From contig NZ_BMFK01000001.1 of NCBI RefSeq assembly GCF_014638355.1, forward strand, positions 1,441,160-1,505,159: DNA of 64,000 bases, given 5' to 3'. Below are positions 35,671 to 44,807 of this stretch, piece after piece. The notes below the pieces were generated by a model. That model ran no database searches, was not told where the DNA came from, and saw only the letters and a list, made by a program, of their open reading frames with translations. The position numbers and the translations under genes were made by a program. Numbering within the stretch: position 1 is the first letter of the stretch; each line of letters opens with the position of its first letter. This DNA comes from Priestia taiwanensis (GTDB lineage Bacteria > Bacillota > Bacilli > Bacillales > Bacillaceae_G).

Positions 35671-36342
35671 CTATTCCTCTACTAAAATGGTTCCTAATCG
35701 AATAAACGTTGCTCCTTCTTCAACGGCAATCTCAAAATCATTCGACATCCCCATTGATAGCTCCGTACACGGCACATGAGGTAATTCCAAACGTTGCAAT
35801 TCCTCTTGCAAATTCTTTAATTGACGGAAACAAGTGCGAATCTCTTCTTCGTCCTCCGTATAAGGCGCCATTGTCATTAAGCCTACTACTTCAACTTTCT
35901 CCAAATGAATTAGGTTTCGTACGAAATTAACAACCTCCGTCGCCTCTAATCCTTGCTTTGATTCCTCAGAAGAAGTCTTTACCTGTACGAAACATTTCAC
36001 TACGTGTTCAGCACGCTTTTCAATTTCTTCAGCTAAAGACATACGGTCTAATGAGTGAAGATAATCAATTTTATTAATGATCTGCTTTACCTTCCTCGTC
36101 TGAAGAGAACCGATAAAATGCCACGAAGCTTTTTCACCGATAGCTGCATGCTTCGTTAAAAATGGCTCATTTCTATTTTCCCCTAAATGAGTCAATCCTT
36201 CGTTTAACAATGCTTCAGCTGTTTCGGTATCTACGTTCTTCGTAACAGCAATAATTGTTACGCCATGTACGCTACGATTACTTCTATCACACGCTTCATT
36301 CACACGTACCTGAACGTTTTCTACATTTTTAGCAATGCTCAC
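35671..36342 (-). CDS. ylmE: YlmE / YggS family PLP-binding protein
   Basis: Pyridoxal-5'-phosphate homeostasis protein of the YggS/PROSC family. The 223 residues form an alanine-racemase-like TIM barrel; the PLP Lys is in IIAVTKNVD near residue 34, and the phosphate-binding end reads LSMGMSNDFEIA near 194-205. A GTG start is used, overlapping the pgeF stop (GTGA), so the two genes are coupled. Confidence 0.92.
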   Translation of the reverse strand: MSIAKNVENVQVRVNEACDRSNRSVHGVTIIAVTKNVDTETAEALLNEGLTHLGENRNEPFLTKHAAIGEKASWHFIGSLQTRKVKQIINKIDYLHSLDRMSLAEEIEKRAEHVVKCFVQVKTSSEESKQGLEATEVVNFVRNLIHLEKVEVVGLMTMAPYTEDEEEIRTCFRQLKNLQEELQRLELPHVPCTELSMGMSNDFEIAVEEGATFIRLGTILVEE

Positions 36343-37181
36343 ATTCCTTCCCCCTTAAACCCGATGAAACTTAGCATTCTACCTGTCTTACCTTTGTCTC
36401 GTCGATGTGAGAAGAATAATTTGTCCTCACAACTTGTACAATAGGAAGATAATGTAATCTGTTCTTTCGGTATTCCCATATTAACAAACAATAGACGATT
36501 TACCTCTTGTAAATCAATGCGATATTGTCCATCGCTCACTTGTTCATATACAGATGCATGTTGATTAGCAGGGAGAATTTCTTTAACAGCATTAATTACC
36601 CTATCATCTACAATATAACAACAAGCATGAATACATGGTCCAATTGCTACATGTATATCCTCTAATGGAATATGCTCGTCTTCTGTCCACACTTGAATCA
36701 TTTCTCCAGCAATGTTCTTCACTGTGCCTTTCCATCCTGCATGTGCGAGTCCAATTGCATCGTGTTTCGGTGCATAGAAATAAAGTGGTACGCAATCTGC
36801 ATAACAAGAGGTCAATAATACATCCTTTTCCCTTGTATATATGCCATCGGTTCCTCTTATTCCTTCTTCATATACATAAATTCCTTTTCCTTTATCATCT
36901 GTTGTTACTTTTGCAACTGTTGCTTCATGTACTTGTTCAGCACATACCCATTTATGTATCGGATAGGAAAGCGTTTCTCCTAACTTTGTACGGTTCATCA
37001 TCACATGCTCATGTTTATCATTCACGTGTACACCTAAATTGAATGATGCGTATGCCTCTATACTACTACCATACGATGTATCCTTCGTTGTAAATCCAAC
37101 AACAAGAGGAGAAGAAAGATGCTGCCACGAATCTAAATGGAGTAATTCATCATTGTTCTTAATAAAAGGTTCTTTGTTCAT
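36339..37181 (-). CDS. pgeF: PgeF / YlmD, multi-copper-oxidase-fold family purine nucleoside phosphorylase
   Basis: Family first called laccase-like (YfiH/YlmD), shown in other bacteria to cleave adenosine or to edit peptidoglycan. The 280 residues have the zinc-site motifs SCYADCVP near 124-131 and GLAHAGWKGT near 143-152, and a later CxxC at SSYCTSCEDK near 248-257. SD GGGGAGGAG precedes the ATG. First gene of the pgeF-ylmE unit, upstream of sepF. Confidence 0.9.
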   Translation of the reverse strand: MNKEPFIKNNDELLHLDSWQHLSSPLVVGFTTKDTSYGSSIEAYASFNLGVHVNDKHEHVMMNRTKLGETLSYPIHKWVCAEQVHEATVAKVTTDDKGKGIYVYEEGIRGTDGIYTREKDVLLTSCYADCVPLYFYAPKHDAIGLAHAGWKGTVKNIAGEMIQVWTEDEHIPLEDIHVAIGPCIHACCYIVDDRVINAVKEILPANQHASVYEQVSDGQYRIDLQEVNRLLFVNMGIPKEQITLSSYCTSCEDKLFFSHRRDKGKTGRMLSFIGFKGEGM

Positions 37182-37260
37182 TACAAGCTCCTCCCCTGTT
37201 TATAGACACAGTTTCTTATATTCTAACATATTTTTCACTTGATTGTAGGTATCTATAAGA

Positions 37261-37536
37261 CTAATTTTTAATAATTATCTCTGATGGGTTTAGTTCAAAT
37301 GTTTGTTGTAAACGTACTAAAATAACATCTTCCCCAATTTTTACTACATGCTCCCAAGGTATGGATAATTCTTCTTCTTTCCCGAATATTCCTAACATTT
37401 TCCCAGGTCGTACAATCATAACCGCTGTAATCTTGCCTGAGGTTAAATCAATATCGATATCTCCGATGTTCCCCAACTTCTTTCCATCAGCTACATTCAC
37501 AACATCCTTCGTTTGAAAATCTGAAATTCTACTCAT
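37261..37536 (-). CDS. ylmC: YlmC/YmxH family PRC-barrel sporulation protein
   Basis: 91-residue PRC-barrel-like protein. B. subtilis YlmC is a sporulation-associated gene following sigG. Motifs NIGDIDIDLTSGKI and IPWEHVVKIGEDVILV fit. Biochemical role unknown. SD AAGGGAG upstream. It follows sigG but a hairpin terminator (37618-37637) lies between, so it may have its own promoter. Confidence 0.86.
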   Translation of the reverse strand: MSRISDFQTKDVVNVADGKKLGNIGDIDIDLTSGKITAVMIVRPGKMLGIFGKEEELSIPWEHVVKIGEDVILVRLQQTFELNPSEIIIKN

Positions 37537-37617
37537 CTATTTTCTCTCCCTTGCGTTGAAATGTCCGTCCTATGTCCACTATATGAATACGTACAAGTTG
37601 TTCATGTCTATAAAAAA

Positions 37618-37637
37618 GAAAAAGGACAAAGCTGTCC
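37618..37637 (-). terminator. Terminator after sigG
   Basis: Short minus-strand hairpin GGACA-GCTT-TGTCC followed by TTTTTC and more T. Confidence 0.62.
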
Positions 37638-37647
37638 ATAAACAGTT

Positions 37648-38427
37648 TTATCCCTGAATGTTTTTATTCATTTGTTTAATCGCCGACTTCTCTAAACGTG
37701 ACACTTGCGCTTGTGAAATCCCAATTTCCTCCGCTACTTCCATCTGTGTTTTTCCTTGGAAGAAACGTTTTCGAATAATCATCTTTTCACGATCATTTAG
37801 GCGCTTTAATCCTTCTTTTAATGCCAATTCTTCTACCCACTGTTCATCTTTTTGCTTTTCGTCACTTAGCTGGTCCATCACAAAAATAGGATCCCCGCCA
37901 TCATTATAAATTGGTTCAAATAGTGACACTGGGTCTTGAATAGCATCTAACGCAAAAACGATTTCCTCATGCGTAACGCCCAGTACAGCTGCAATTTCAA
38001 CTGGGGTCGGCTCTTTTGAGTTGTCCGCAATTAATTGTTCTCTTACTTGTAACGCTTTATACGCAATATCACGCAATGACCTCGATACACGTATCGGGTT
38101 ATTATCACGTAAATAACGGCGAATCTCTCCAATAATCATCGGTACAGCATACGTTGAAAATTTAACATTTTGACTTAAATCAAAATTATCAATGGACTTC
38201 ATTAGTCCAATACACCCGACTTGAAATAAGTCATCAACAAACTCTCCTCTATTGTTGAATCGTTGTATGACGCTTAGCACTAACCGTAAGTTTCCATTTA
38301 CAAGCTTCTCTCTTGCGGCAATCTCTCCACTTTGCAATTGCTGAAACAATTTTCGCATTTCATCGTTTTTTAGTACTGGAAGTTTTGATGTATCTACTCC
38401 GCAAATCTCTACTTTGTTACGTGTCAA
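37648..38427 (-). CDS. sigG: RNA polymerase sigma-G, late forespore sigma factor
   Basis: Directs late forespore transcription during sporulation. The 259 residues hold region 2 (with DLFQVGCIGLMKSIDNFD near 67-84 and FSTYAVPMIIGEIRRYLRD near 91-109), region 3, and region 4 ending in SQAQVSRLEKSAIKQM near 240-255. Translation begins at TTG (38427), with SD AGGAGGG at 38434-38440. The upstream leader can fold so that the SD is paired (38435-38483), and its start codon is weak, so translation should be dampened. Downstream of spoIIGA-sigE, as in B. subtilis spoIIIG. Confidence 0.97.
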   Translation of the reverse strand: MTRNKVEICGVDTSKLPVLKNDEMRKLFQQLQSGEIAAREKLVNGNLRLVLSVIQRFNNRGEFVDDLFQVGCIGLMKSIDNFDLSQNVKFSTYAVPMIIGEIRRYLRDNNPIRVSRSLRDIAYKALQVREQLIADNSKEPTPVEIAAVLGVTHEEIVFALDAIQDPVSLFEPIYNDGGDPIFVMDQLSDEKQKDEQWVEELALKEGLKRLNDREKMIIRKRFFQGKTQMEVAEEIGISQAQVSRLEKSAIKQMNKNIQG

Positions 38428-38434
38428 TGTCTTC

Positions 38435-38483
38435 CCTCCTAAATTTGGAGATGCTGTACAAAGTAAAGTATCTCCTTAGGAGG
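38435..38483 (-). promoter_or_regulatory. SD-sequestering hairpin in the sigG leader
   Basis: On the minus strand CCTCCTAAGGAGAT (38483-38470) can pair with ATCTCC (38452-38447) and, after a 4-nt bulge, with TTAGGAGG (38442-38435): 14 base pairs around a 17-nt loop. The outer part covers the sigG Shine-Dalgarno. This is read directly from the sequence; the effect on translation is inferred. Confidence 0.72.
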
Positions 38484-38539
38484 AATTTTTATGCACAAAG
38501 TATTGTTTACAGATTATTCACTTTTCCACTTAAACACTT

Positions 38540-39259
38540 CTAAACCATCTTATTAAATTCTTTTCGCAATCGCTTAATAATTCGTTTCTCTAAGCGCGAA
38601 ATATACGATTGCGAAATCCCTAACATATCCGCTACGTCTTTTTGTGTACGCTCTTCCTTTCCATCTAATCCAAATCGCAGCTCCATGATTTGCTTCTCAC
38701 GCTCATTCAATTGATGAAGCGCTTTTAGTAATAACGTACGGTTCACATTCGCTTCTAAATCTTTCGTAATAATATCATCTTCCGTTCCAAGCACATCTGA
38801 CAACAACAGCTCATTCCCATCCCAATCAATATTAAGTGGTTCATCAAATGATACTTCTGAACGATTCTTATTATTTCGTCGTAAATGCATTAAAATTTCA
38901 TTTTCAATACAGCGTGAAGCATACGTTGCTAATTTAATCTTCTTTTCCGGATTAAATGTATTAACTGCCTTAATTAAACCAATTGTGCCAATACTAATTA
39001 AATCTTCGATATTAATTCCGGTATTCTCAAATTTCCGTGCAATGTATACAACAAGTCGTAAATTTCGTTCAATTAATAACGATCTTGCCGTTTCATCTCC
39101 GTTCGGGAGTTTTTGAAGTAACACTTCTTCTTCTTCTTTCGTAAGTGGGGGTGGAAGTGCCTCACTTCCTCCAATATAATAAATTTCTTCGGTCTTAATT
39201 TTTAATTTCTTTAATACTTTATACCATAGATATAAAAAACGTATCTTTAATTTTTTCAC
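38540..39259 (-). CDS. sigE: Pro-sigma-E, early mother-cell sigma factor
   Basis: Made as a precursor held at the membrane until SpoIIGA removes about 27 residues, then directs early mother-cell transcription. The 239 residues (GTG start at 39259, SD GAGATGAGG) include a basic, hydrophobic pro-region up to about residue 27, then [13 protein letters not shown], region 2 with [22 protein letters not shown] (interrupted here only for length; about 73-95), and region 4 ending [14 protein letters not shown]. Length equals B. subtilis SigE. An ATG at 39280 would add seven residues without an SD. 30 nt downstream of spoIIGA. Confidence 0.97.
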   Translation of the reverse strand: MKKLKIRFLYLWYKVLKKLKIKTEEIYYIGGSEALPPPLTKEEEEVLLQKLPNGDETARSLLIERNLRLVVYIARKFENTGINIEDLISIGTIGLIKAVNTFNPEKKIKLATYASRCIENEILMHLRRNNKNRSEVSFDEPLNIDWDGNELLLSDVLGTEDDIITKDLEANVNRTLLLKALHQLNEREKQIMELRFGLDGKEERTQKDVADMLGISQSYISRLEKRIIKRLRKEFNKMV

Positions 39260-39289
39260 ACCCTCATCTCCATTCATCATCTATTTGCC

Positions 39290-40213
39290 TTACGCACTAA
39301 ACACTTGAGATGTAAGCATCATCTTTGGATGTAAAATACATTCGTATTCATTATTTGCCGATAAAGTCGTATGATTAAGACCTATCAGTACTTTCTTCAC
39401 AACAATTCGATCCTCTCTACTCGTAATCGTTACCTCATCTGGACGAATAGCCAACATGAAATTCCGATGCTGCCCTACCCCTCGATACGGAATGATACGA
39501 ACTCGACTTAATAATGCTTCATCCTCATCGATTGCAGTGAAATCAATATCATGAACATCCTTCGACTTTTCATATAACCAAATCGGAAGAAAATCATGAA
39601 TTTTTGTTAAATCGATAATCATAACCGGTGTTTGAGTGATGGGATCACATAGCGCATTACCACTATCGATCAGCCCTTTCATTCCCCACTTTTTCCCTTG
39701 CAATACAATTTCGACACTAACAATTTGTTCAAAATGGATTTTTGTAATTTCTAGATGTTCCACTCTCTTCCTTGAGAAATAAACGATACATGGAAATGCA
39801 ACGAAAACAAACAACCAACTAATTGGATCTCCTATCCCTGGTGAAACAGTTGTTATTACCCCATCTAAAATAGCTGTATCATAGTGCAAGAAATAATGGA
39901 GTCCAATAAGCCCACCACCAACCATAAAGGTAACAAAATAAAACATAAGCGTTGTTTGAATAAACGTACGTATCGTTCCAAACCCAAAAGTCGCCAGCAC
40001 CATCGCAAATGAAAACAATACCTTCCCAATAGGATGAGACATAACTGGCGCTAACGGTGTAAAAAGAAAAATAACAATCCACGAACCAATAAATGCTCCT
40101 ACTAATACACGGTACCATTTACACTTTCTTTTTAACAAAATAGCTGTTAACGATAACAAAATAAAATCAATACATAGATTCAAGAGCCAAACAATATCTG
40201 CATACACAACCAA
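39290..40213 (-). CDS. spoIIGA: SpoIIGA, aspartic protease processing pro-sigma-E
   Basis: Membrane-bound protease that cleaves pro-sigma-E after a signal from the forespore (SpoIIR). The 307 residues start with about five hydrophobic segments (1-155) and end in a soluble domain with the retroviral-type active site LIDSGN near residue 180-185, the FTAIDEDEALL region and RIIPYRGVG. Start is either TTG at 40213 or GTG at 40207; the SD AAGGAAGTGG fits the former better. Operon with sigE. Confidence 0.92.
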   Translation of the reverse strand: MVVYADIVWLLNLCIDFILLSLTAILLKRKCKWYRVLVGAFIGSWIVIFLFTPLAPVMSHPIGKVLFSFAMVLATFGFGTIRTFIQTTLMFYFVTFMVGGGLIGLHYFLHYDTAILDGVITTVSPGIGDPISWLFVFVAFPCIVYFSRKRVEHLEITKIHFEQIVSVEIVLQGKKWGMKGLIDSGNALCDPITQTPVMIIDLTKIHDFLPIWLYEKSKDVHDIDFTAIDEDEALLSRVRIIPYRGVGQHRNFMLAIRPDEVTITSREDRIVVKKVLIGLNHTTLSANNEYECILHPKMMLTSQVFSA

Positions 40214-40496
40214 CCATAACCACTTCCTTACTCACAGACTATACATAGGAAGCCTTACTTAGGTGCATATATTTCCTTTTCGTACAGAACAAGCTAGCAT
40301 ATTCTCATTCTAGTCCTTCGTAGAAAAAGAGAATACTAAATGAGACGTGAACAAACAGTTTAGAAAAATCTACTTGTTGTTCATCGAAAGCTATACGATG
40401 AAACTAGTATAGCTTAGTTAGGAAGTGGAAGTCTGTCACTTCTTGTATGCTTATTTTTACTTATTTTGACGATTCTTGTTTCTAATGCCCCCTAAT
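40214..40496 (-). other. Intergenic region upstream of spoIIGA
   Basis: About 280 nt without a coding frame. In B. subtilis this promoter depends on Spo0A~P with sigma-A; here I see only degenerate Spo0A-box-like TCGAA strings (for example near 40383-40387) and no clear -35. It must hold the spoIIG promoter, but I cannot point to it with confidence. Confidence 0.4.
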
Positions 40497-40533
40497 ATAA
40501 AAGGTGCATCACAAATATGTCATGCACCTTTCT
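40497..40533 (-). terminator. Second terminator-like hairpin after ftsZ
   Basis: Stem AAGGTGCAT/ATGCACCTT followed on the minus strand by TTATATT; it also has a T-rich tail on the plus strand. Confidence 0.6.
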
Positions 40534-40547
40534 TTTCACATATAAAA

Positions 40548-40576
40548 TAAAGCCGCAGAGAAAATCTCTGCGGCTT
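40548..40576 (-). terminator. Terminator after ftsZ
   Basis: Minus-strand stem AAGCCGCAGAGA/TCTCTGCGGCTT followed by TATTTTAT; it separates ftsZ from the spoIIG operon. Confidence 0.85.
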
Positions 40577-40588
40577 ACTTACCTTATA

Positions 40589-41728
40589 TTAGCGACGCTT
40601 ACGGTTACGTAAGAATGCTGGGATATCTAAATCTTCTACATTTGTAGAACGATGTGTTTCTACCATTTCTTCCTCACGCTTTATTTCGCGAGCTGTCTCA
40701 CGAGCTGTTTCACGCGCAGCTGGTGCTGGCTTTGAAATAGCTGGACGTAATGGCTTTGGTGGTTCCATTGAAATACTATCATCGAAGCCAGTAGCAATTA
40801 CTGTTACAACAATCTCATCTTTTAAGTTCTCGTTAATAACAGAACCAAAGATCATGTTCACTTCTAAATCAGAAGCTGATGCTACAATATCCGCAGCCTC
40901 TTGTACTTCGTATAAACTTAAGTTTGTTCCACCTGTAATGTTCATCAGTACGCCTTGTGCACCGTCAATTGACGTTTCTAGAAGTGGAGACGAAATTGCT
41001 TTCTTCGCTGCTTCCGCTGCACGATTCTCGCCTGTCGCAATACCAATACCCATTAATGCAGAACCTTTGTTAGACATAATTGTCTTTACATCTGCGAAAT
41101 CAAGGTTGATTAATCCAGGAACAGCGATTAAATCCGAAATACCTTGTACACCTTGACGTAATACATTATCCGCTTCACGGAATGCTTCAAGCATTGGCGT
41201 ATTACGGTCTACAATTTCAAGAAGACGATCATTTGGAATAACAATTAATGTATCTACATTTTCTTTAAATGCAGCAATTCCACTAGCAGCTTGTGTCGCA
41301 CGTTTTCTTCCTTCGAACGTAAATGGACGCGTTACAACACCTACTGTTAATGCACCTAGTTCTTTCGCAATTTGTGCGATAACAGGTGCCGCACCAGTAC
41401 CTGTTCCACCACCCATACCTGCAGTTACGAATACCATGTCCGCACCACGAAGTGCTTCTTGGATTTGCTCTTTGCTTTCTTCAGCAGCTTTCTTACCAAC
41501 TTCTGGATTTGCTCCTGCTCCAAGTCCACGCGTTAACTTTCCACCAATTTGCATTCTTACTTCTGCTTGTGATAAATTTAACGCTTGTGCATCTGTATTA
41601 ACAGCGATGAAATCAACACCTTGTACACCATGCTCAATCATACGGTTAACAGCGTTGTTTCCGCCTCCACCGACACCGATAACTTTAATATTTGCCAATT
41701 GGTCTAAATTCATATCAAAATCTAACAT
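40589..41728 (-). CDS. ftsZ: FtsZ, tubulin-like division GTPase
   Basis: Polymerises into the Z-ring at mid-cell. The 379 residues show the nucleotide loop [13 protein letters not shown] (about 18-30), the tubulin signature GGGTGTG (106-112), and the T7 catalytic segment [10 protein letters not shown] variable linker near 330-355 has a short repeat ([11 protein letters not shown]), and the C-terminal peptide [11 protein letters not shown] binds FtsA, SepF and others. SD AGGAGG precedes the ATG. 46 nt downstream of ftsA. Confidence 0.98.
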   Translation of the reverse strand: MLDFDMNLDQLANIKVIGVGGGGNNAVNRMIEHGVQGVDFIAVNTDAQALNLSQAEVRMQIGGKLTRGLGAGANPEVGKKAAEESKEQIQEALRGADMVFVTAGMGGGTGTGAAPVIAQIAKELGALTVGVVTRPFTFEGRKRATQAASGIAAFKENVDTLIVIPNDRLLEIVDRNTPMLEAFREADNVLRQGVQGISDLIAVPGLINLDFADVKTIMSNKGSALMGIGIATGENRAAEAAKKAISSPLLETSIDGAQGVLMNITGGTNLSLYEVQEAADIVASASDLEVNMIFGSVINENLKDEIVVTVIATGFDDSISMEPPKPLRPAISKPAPAARETARETAREIKREEEMVETHRSTNVEDLDIPAFLRNRKRR

Positions 41729-41774
41729 TATCTAAATCCTCCTACGAAATCGAATTTCAAAAGCTATTCGACTA

Positions 41775-43067
41775 TTACTCCCATAAATAACGGAAGAATT
41801 TTTTCATTTTCTTACCCATTTTTTCGTCGTCTTTTGCTCTTGGTTTACTTACTTGTTTTGGTTTTGCTTTTGGCTTCTGATGTATCGGTCTTTCTGTTAC
41901 GTCCTCTTGTACGTTAGTTGTATGTACTTTGCCTCGTAACTTAGATTTCTTGTACGCATATTTAATTAATCCTACCCCAGTCGTATACTGCGGCTCGCGC
42001 ACCCCAATATAGTCAGGATATGCAATTCTTACATTATGTTTTAATACATGCTGTGCTAATTCAAGCACTCCAGGCATTTTCATAACACCACCAGTTAGTA
42101 CAAAACCTCCTGGTAGGTCTCTTACTCCTAAGCGTCTTAACTCAAGTTTCACAAAGTCTAATATTTCTTCTAGACGCGCCTCTGTTATCTCAGAAAGATC
42201 TACTTGTGTATATTGCTCATGTTGATCACTTCCCATAATCGGAACGCTGAATAACTCTTCTTCTGATGCTGTATCATAGAAAGCATGCCCATACTTCACT
42301 TTAATCTTCTCGGCATCATCTGATGATGTCTGTAAACCGATAGAAATATCTCGTGTAATATGCTGCCCACCAATCGGAAGAACATTTGTTGTTTTTAACA
42401 TGCCTTCTTTAAAGATTGATAATGTGGTAGAGCCTCCTCCGATATCCACTAATACAACGCCTCTGTTTATCTCGTCTTTGGATAACGCAAGAGAACCAGC
42501 TGCTAACGGCTGTAAACAAATATCTGTTATTTCTAAACCAGCACGCTCTACACAGCGCAATAAATTATGCATTAATGTTTTGGCACCAGTTACTAGAATT
42601 CCTTCCATTTCTAAGCGGACACCAATCATGCCACGTGGATCTTTAATTTCATCTAGACCATCTACAATAAATTCTGTTGGCACAACATCAATGATTTCAC
42701 GCTCAGGTGGAATAGCTACTAATTGTGATGCCTCGATAACACGTTGAACATCGTTATTTCCAATTTCACGGTTTTCATTGGAAACTGCAACTACTCCTTT
42801 ACATGGCACAAGTTGGACACCGTTCGAACTAATTCCAACAATTACTCGATCGATTTTGATTCCTACCATTCTCTGTGCTTCTTCAATTGCTTTACGTATT
42901 GATTGTACAGTTTCATCTATGTCGACGATTGAACCTTTACGGAGTCCATCTGACTTCACATTTCCTACACCGATAATGTTTAAATTCTCATTTACCATCT
43001 CACCAATGATTACCTTTACATTGGATGTACCGATGTCTAAACTGACAAAAATTTCATTGCTGTTCAT
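41775..43067 (-). CDS. ftsA: FtsA, actin-like division protein
   Basis: Actin-fold protein that links FtsZ to the membrane. The 430 residues include the ATP-binding phosphate-1 motif SLDIGTSNVKV (about 9-19), the second phosphate loop VDIGGGSTTLS near 205-215, and a C-terminal amphipathic helix (MGKKMKKFFRYLWE) that acts as membrane anchor. SD AAAAGGAGG precedes the ATG. Forms an operon with ftsZ. Confidence 0.97.
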   Translation of the reverse strand: MNSNEIFVSLDIGTSNVKVIIGEMVNENLNIIGVGNVKSDGLRKGSIVDIDETVQSIRKAIEEAQRMVGIKIDRVIVGISSNGVQLVPCKGVVAVSNENREIGNNDVQRVIEASQLVAIPPEREIIDVVPTEFIVDGLDEIKDPRGMIGVRLEMEGILVTGAKTLMHNLLRCVERAGLEITDICLQPLAAGSLALSKDEINRGVVLVDIGGGSTTLSIFKEGMLKTTNVLPIGGQHITRDISIGLQTSSDDAEKIKVKYGHAFYDTASEEELFSVPIMGSDQHEQYTQVDLSEITEARLEEILDFVKLELRRLGVRDLPGGFVLTGGVMKMPGVLELAQHVLKHNVRIAYPDYIGVREPQYTTGVGLIKYAYKKSKLRGKVHTTNVQEDVTERPIHQKPKAKPKQVSKPRAKDDEKMGKKMKKFFRYLWE

Positions 43068-43445
43068 TCTTTGGCACCTCCTTTTAAAATATCACCCTTT
43101 GTTTTATACATAATAAACAACAATTATGCTAAAGGAATATGTATAGGTAGAATATTCAACGTATTCTACTATTTCCCTCTATTTCTATTACGGTTTTTTC
43201 ACATTTTCTTTTCATACTAGTAATTTTTATAGAATATAACGACACATAACATCTAAATAATAAAGATAAAACTATTACTGTCTGTATATAAGTCTACACT
43301 AAGATACTCGTATAGAAAAGATAAACTTACGTGAAAAACTATATTGAAAAATAATACCAATATAAAGAGTATTTTTAAGGAATTTACTTCAAGACTTTAG
43401 ACCTATTATCCTATCTCGAAATGTCTAACAACTATGTAAATGGGA
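43068..43445 (-). other. AT-rich intergenic region between divIB and ftsA
   Basis: 378 nt with no credible gene. In B. subtilis ylxW, ylxX and sbp lie here; none is present. A perfect 8-bp inverted repeat GTAGAATA...TATTCTAC (43147-43169) has no T-run and could be an operator or RNA hairpin. The promoter of ftsAZ must lie here, but I see no clear -35/-10 pair. Confidence 0.5.
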
Positions 43446-44246
43446 TTATTCAGCTGTTTCATACGGAGCGTAATAAGCACCTTTCTCTAAGTTGATAATT
43501 CCTTTAAGGTGTTTCTTATCTTCGGCAATCGCTGGATACAGAAGCATCTTATTCGCAAAATCGTTAATTGTAACATGTACTTCAAATCCCTCACTCATAA
43601 ATAGCGTAATAGAAAGGGCATCCTTTTCTTTTGGTGTGTAATAAATCTCCGAAATCGATTTTCTAATACTTTCTGGTAATATTGCCATTTCGGCTGCTAA
43701 CTCTTGCAGTTCTTCAAATTGTAAGCCGGGATTTTGAGTTTCTCCTTCTAAGGCTTCTTCTTTTTCTCTAAAATCATATAATAACGGTGCTTGTACAGGA
43801 AACTCACCTTCAATCGAAACATCTAACACCTTGCCATTTTCTAAGACTGGATGATAACTAGATCCTTTCATTAAATATCCAACTGTTCCATATTCTTCGA
43901 CCTTTATGTATATGTTATTAGGGAATTTTTTCGTTACCTTAGCCGATTGAATTTCACCATGCTTTTTTATTTCCGCTTCTACTGCTTCTTCAGAAATCTT
44001 CCAATAGCTTGTTTCATTCTTAAGACCGGATAATTGAATAACTTCTTCTTTCGTTACATACTTATTACCTTCCACTTCTATTTTGGAAATATTCCCAAAA
44101 GCTATTTGGAAGTACAAAACTGCTATCATCACAAAGAAAAAGAAGAAAATATAAAAAACAAGTCGATAATTTGATTTCCTTCTCAACTCTTGCTTCAACC
44201 TAGGGATTCTCTCCCCCAAATCAATTACTTTTTCTTTTTCCATCAT
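43446..44246 (-). CDS. divIB: DivIB / FtsQ cell-division protein
   Basis: Bitopic membrane protein of the divisome that partners FtsL and DivIC. The 266 residues have a short basic cytosolic head, one membrane segment (about 31-50), then the POTRA domain (about 53-122) with ISKIEVEGNKYVTKEEVIQ and the FtsQ domain. ATG at 44246 or 44243, both served by GGAGG; an upstream frame to 44324 lacks an SD and would run into the murB remnant's downstream region. The upstream neighbour murB is decayed. Confidence 0.93.
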   Translation of the reverse strand: MMEKEKVIDLGERIPRLKQELRRKSNYRLVFYIFFFFFVMIAVLYFQIAFGNISKIEVEGNKYVTKEEVIQLSGLKNETSYWKISEEAVEAEIKKHGEIQSAKVTKKFPNNIYIKVEEYGTVGYLMKGSSYHPVLENGKVLDVSIEGEFPVQAPLLYDFREKEEALEGETQNPGLQFEELQELAAEMAILPESIRKSISEIYYTPKEKDALSITLFMSEGFEVHVTINDFANKMLLYPAIAEDKKHLKGIINLEKGAYYAPYETAE

Positions 44247-44403
44247 GTCGCCTCCGCATTCATTACAATTATTTTGTTTTCTCCACGTAGGCTTTCTCGC
44301 AATGAAACGTACAAGAAACGGCATGGAAAATCATGCCGTTCCTCACCTTACATAAGTCTTATTCATTATAGCATATATCTTATTCCTTGACAGATATATA
44401 CGT

Positions 44404-44807
44404 TTATTTTTTGCCAATAATTTCAACTTCTGTTCACGTTTCAATCTCGAATGCATCTAGTTTTCTGTATGGATGCACTGCATATCGTATATATTCTGTA
44501 GTTTCCTAATACATGTCCAATGAAATTACGATGAAGCTCGGAAACTCTTGCACGACCAACTTGATAACAACACCTTTCATTCCATTAGCTAGGAAAAGTA
44601 AATTATCTACTCTCTGAACACCCTTCTAGCTTATATTTGTTGAGAATTATGGTGTTTTCTTTACTGATTTTATGCTATTTGGAACAATAAACAGCTCAAC
44701 GTCTACCGTTCTATTGCTTTCTAATAAGCTCTTCTCCGTACTTCCTCGACATTACTAAAAAATCCCTTGAATACCTTCTCAAACCTAATTTCCTCTAGCT
44801 CGCACTT
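44404..44807 (-). pseudogene. murB: murB remnant (UDP-N-acetylenolpyruvoylglucosamine reductase)
   Basis: No open frame spans this interval between murG and divIB, where murB lies in B. subtilis and its relatives. Yet the minus strand still encodes MurB-like pieces in the right order across different frames: DVELFIVPNSIKSVKKT (near 44651-44705; MurB has GGPAD-LFIVP), GMKGVVIKL (about 44562-44588; MurB has G-EGVVI-LG), SELHRNFI (about 44520-44543; MurB SEMHGNFI), and TEVEIIGKK followed by a stop (44404-44433; MurB TEVEIIG). Stop codons and frameshifts separate them. The remnant is about 400 nt, less than half of a full murB, so the FAD-binding core including the catalytic part is deleted. Confidence 0.88.
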
